From contig NC_133219.1 in NCBI RefSeq assembly GCF_040436345.1, positions 22,223,458 to 22,287,457 on the forward strand: 64,000 nucleotides of DNA, read 5' to 3'. The stretch is from Pagrus major. Lineage: Eukaryota; Chordata; Actinopteri; Spariformes; Sparidae. Made by a program: the position numbers and the translations under genes. The notes below the pieces were generated by a model. The model was not told the origin of the DNA and did not search any database. It saw only the letters and a list, made by a program, of their open reading frames with translations. This document shows, in pieces, positions 61,408 to 64,000 of this stretch. Each line of letters begins with the position of its first letter. Position 1 is the stretch's first letter.

Positions 61408-61715
61408 GCCCTGGGGTGATGAGTTTAGTGTTCACAACTGTGCAGAAAGTCGAGGAAGAAGCAGACCCAGAGAGGAGAGATACCTGGTCTCACAGATACC
61501 AAACAAATGTCAGTGCCTGCAGTGGAGGTGCCAAAATTAAAGGCAGAGTACGTAAGATTTGTCAGTTGCTGTTCATGAACACACCAGGATAGCTCAGTGA
61601 TTCTTGAGGAGAGTTGAGTCTCATTCACAGGTTGTTTAATACTGACGGTTTGGGTTGGCAGACACCACTGCAGCGTCACTGTTGGGACACCCAGACTGAC
61701 ACAGTAGTTAGTGTT

Positions 61716-61935
61716 AGGCAAGGCTAGACAATTTTATTTGTACAGCACATTTCATACATACATAGACAATTGTGGTTTACAGCAGTGTTTCCAAAACATT
61801 TTTTTAAATGGTAAAACAAAATACAGAACTTTTTTTTCTGTCATGTGTCCTAAAAATGAAACAAAACAAATAGATAAATAATTAATTCATTAAATGATTC
61901 AACAGTTCAAAGAGACAAAACACAATTTTTCACAG
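61716..61935. repeat. Dispersed repeat of the 'attttatttgtacagcacatttcatacat' type
   Basis: GCAAGGCTAGACAATTTTAT followed by TTGTACAGCACATTTCATAC is a very common sequence pattern in fish genomes, usually at the ends of old retroelements. The copy is short and degraded. The rest of 61,408-62,580 shows no gene. Confidence 0.5.
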
Positions 61936-62649
61936 GACTGTCATCAAACAAGTTTCATATTGAACGTCATGCACCACAAGGAGGTTTTAATGTTGCATAA
62001 CTTATATACTTGTTTATATTTTTGTATTGTTATATTTAAGTCGATAAACTGACTAACTTATTGATGTAATGAAGACGAGGATACACAATACAGGATTACA
62101 GTAGTAAGTAGTACAGATAGCTTCTCCCTCCCCATCATCACCTCAGCTTTGAATGATAAAACAACTACTCGTTCAGCAGATCAGAGCATTATATGAAGCT
62201 GAACAGACAATTTGGCTCATAAAAGTCATCTTGTACTTAATTCTTTGAAGAGGGTCACTTTTGCATGCATAACCTCCTTTCAGAAACTTAAGAAACTGGT
62301 GAGGATCCAAAGTTTTAAACAAAAAAAAAGAAGCTCTACTGAATACCTCCTATAATCCAAATATTTATTCCACACTCGCTGTTTGAGTGTTAACATTGAA
62401 AATAAATGGATTTACACAAACCTCACGCACATACACAAAGGGATAAAGTCCATCCCATCTGCAAACATTAACGAGTAAACTTTACAATGAGCATGTCTCT
62501 TTCTTATGGGAGGTCTTCTGCAGCTGCACCGGTGTTGCAGTGATCATTTGGGCCTGGCTTCAGAAGCAACACTTACACATTCCTGACCTTTGGAGAAAGC
62601 TCGCTGTCAGGCAGATTCAGGTGCAACAAGAAGGGAAAGAGAGAGGAGA

Positions 62650-63928
62650 ATGATATTAAAGGTGGTGATTTCGGTTGTGTGTGCTGTTGCCGTGCTGACC
62701 GTAGGGATCCTGATCGGTCACTTTGGTATCGACAAGGGCAGCTCGGCACCGTCCTGGGTGGGGGATCTGGCGAAGGATGTGGACGAAACCCTCATTGAGA
62801 AGTTCTTGTCTGAGGTTGACAACATCGAGATTCAAGAGAACCTAAGGTGAGTTGATGAATGTTCAAATTTAGATTTTGTTCTTCAGTCAGACTTTTGCTG
62901 TTGTGTATTTGCTCAAGTAACAAAAATGTGAGACCTATAAACAGCAGCTTTTGTATTTCACATTAAGGTGTCTCGGTCTAAATAAATTGAAGACTAATCC
63001 GCATTCTTGTGGCAATAGTCCTTATTATAGACATTTTTGGTGTTGGACAGTACAATATGAAACATTCAATTTAATCAAGATTTTCTGAAACCTCATCTTC
63101 CTCCACAGGGAGTTGACCAAAGTGCCCCATATGGCCACCACACCTGGAGACGAGCAGACAGTGAAGCTTATGCTAGAGAGATGGCAGGACCCTGAAACCG
63201 GCCTGGACGAGGCCTGGAGAGAGGAGTATATGGTCTACCTGTCCTTCCCCGACACCAAGAACCCCAACAAGGTCACTGTAGGTGAGTTGACCTCTGAATG
63301 TGTGAAAGTCCAGACAGTCATACCATCACTCTCAGTACGTTTATAAAGGCTTAAATTCACTAGTTCATTTGCCTTTCAACATAATTTGTGAATGTTTATG
63401 ATTACTGAGTAATTAATGGCGAGCAGGTCTCACACAACATTACAATATAAGAAATGGAGTGAATCAACAGCCTTTACTTCATGTGTTGTGCTGTCTGATT
63501 TACTGCTAGGAAAGCTGCCGTAAAACTGGATTTAATTTATCTGCAGCTTCTGCAGGACAAAGTCCTCAAGCCACTCATGAATTATTACATTTAGCTCATG
63601 ATGTTTCCCATCAAAATCAACTTCATCTGGAAGTCATATTTTTTGTTTTGAAATACCATTTACATTCCAAACTCAACACAACGAACCACAAAGAAAAAAC
63701 TGGAACTAATCTAAAAAAGTCTGACAACACTGAGTGGGTTTTCATTCTGCCAGAGTTTCACTTTATTTACCGACTGATCAGTCACCATGAGTTGTTTCCA
63801 TTTCAGTGAGTCCATCAGATACCGTCAGATACACTGCCAGAGAAAAAGAGAAGGCTTACACTGCTGACCAAGATGATCCTGAGGTGGTTCAACCGTATGC
63901 TGCATACTCCCCTCCTGGTCACCCAAAG
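62650..63928 (+). CDS. naaladl1: NAALADL1 (N-acetylated alpha-linked acidic dipeptidase-like 1), 5' part only
   Basis: NAALADL1 is a type II membrane glycoprotein of the M28 zinc-peptidase/transferrin-receptor-like family, expressed in gut in mammals. The first three coding exons are present: 62,650-62,846, 63,109-63,281 and 63,807-63,928; the gene continues past the window. The start MILKVVISVV was chosen because a short basic-free N-tail and the membrane anchor (VVISVVCAVAVLTVGILIGHF) align with the mammalian protein; the open frame extends upstream without another ATG. Diagnostic matches are ENLRELTKVPHMATTPGDEQ, LMLERWQDPETGLDEAW and DPEVVQPYAAYSPPG. The catalytic metal-binding region is outside the window. 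NAALAD2 and FOLH1 are less likely given the anchor and the QPYAAY context. Confidence 0.9.
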
Positions 63929-64000
63929 GTAGAAAGCTGCACCCTGATGTATCTGAAAATCTGTTAAAAGCTCCTTTAGCTCCCTGACAGCCCCAGGCAG

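Noticed and set aside
61386-61592. 68-residue frame beginning MSAVFPVSPGV
   Set aside because: It is out of phase with the exon ending at 61,295, so the shorter MNSGTCLLCSP reading fits the splice junction better.
1-64000. CRISPR arrays, operons, bacterial-style promoters, tRNA or rRNA genes
   Set aside because: None were seen. The sequence is eukaryotic nuclear DNA with spliced genes, and no cloverleaf or rRNA-like stretch was recognised by eye.

Overview
The window is vertebrate nuclear DNA, almost certainly from a ray-finned (teleost) fish. Genes are split by many GT-AG introns, long CA/TG and GAGT microsatellites are common, and several dispersed repeats look like typical teleost families. 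The recognisable proteins are fish-like orthologues of vertebrate genes. All exon models below were built by reading splice sites and frame by eye. Where checked, exon phases add up exactly, but single-base errors are possible.

Layout. (1) 197-15,593, + strand: most of GAK (cyclin G-associated kinase / auxilin-2). The window opens inside the kinase domain and the gene runs to its stop, followed by a long 3' UTR to about 17.9 kb. (2) 19,959-30,458, - strand, convergent with GAK: a gene I do not recognise. It encodes a Val/Glu/Pro/Ala-rich, probably disordered protein of about 510-540 residues. It has a very basic N-terminus, a 12-unit pentapeptide repeat, only phase-0 introns, and apparently a second first exon whose start fits an N-myristoylation signal. 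(3) 30.6-42.4 kb: a large gene-poor interval with degraded mobile elements and a few promoter-like motifs. (4) 42,434-44,594, - strand (5' UTR to about 46.4 kb): a 150-residue single-pass membrane protein with three PPxY motifs. (5) 48,971-56,003, - strand: a complete ERAP1 aminopeptidase gene of 18 coding exons and about 942 residues, with an interferon-type ISRE at its promoter. (6) 59,114-60,241, - strand: an intronless cysteine-free coiled-coil protein. (7) 61,103-61,407, + strand: two spliceable exons of an unidentified gene or gene remnant. (8) 62,650 to beyond 63,928, + strand: the first three coding exons of NAALADL1.

The genes do not form one pathway. GAK works in clathrin uncoating and the PPxY protein probably in NEDD4-type ubiquitin sorting, so both touch membrane traffic. 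ERAP1 trims peptides in the ER and NAALADL1 is a membrane peptidase. In human, GAK, ERAP1 and NAALADL1 lie on different chromosomes, so their closeness here is a feature of this lineage.

The best candidate for something undescribed is the phase-0 Val/Glu-rich gene with two alternative N-termini. The PPxY mini-protein comes second.
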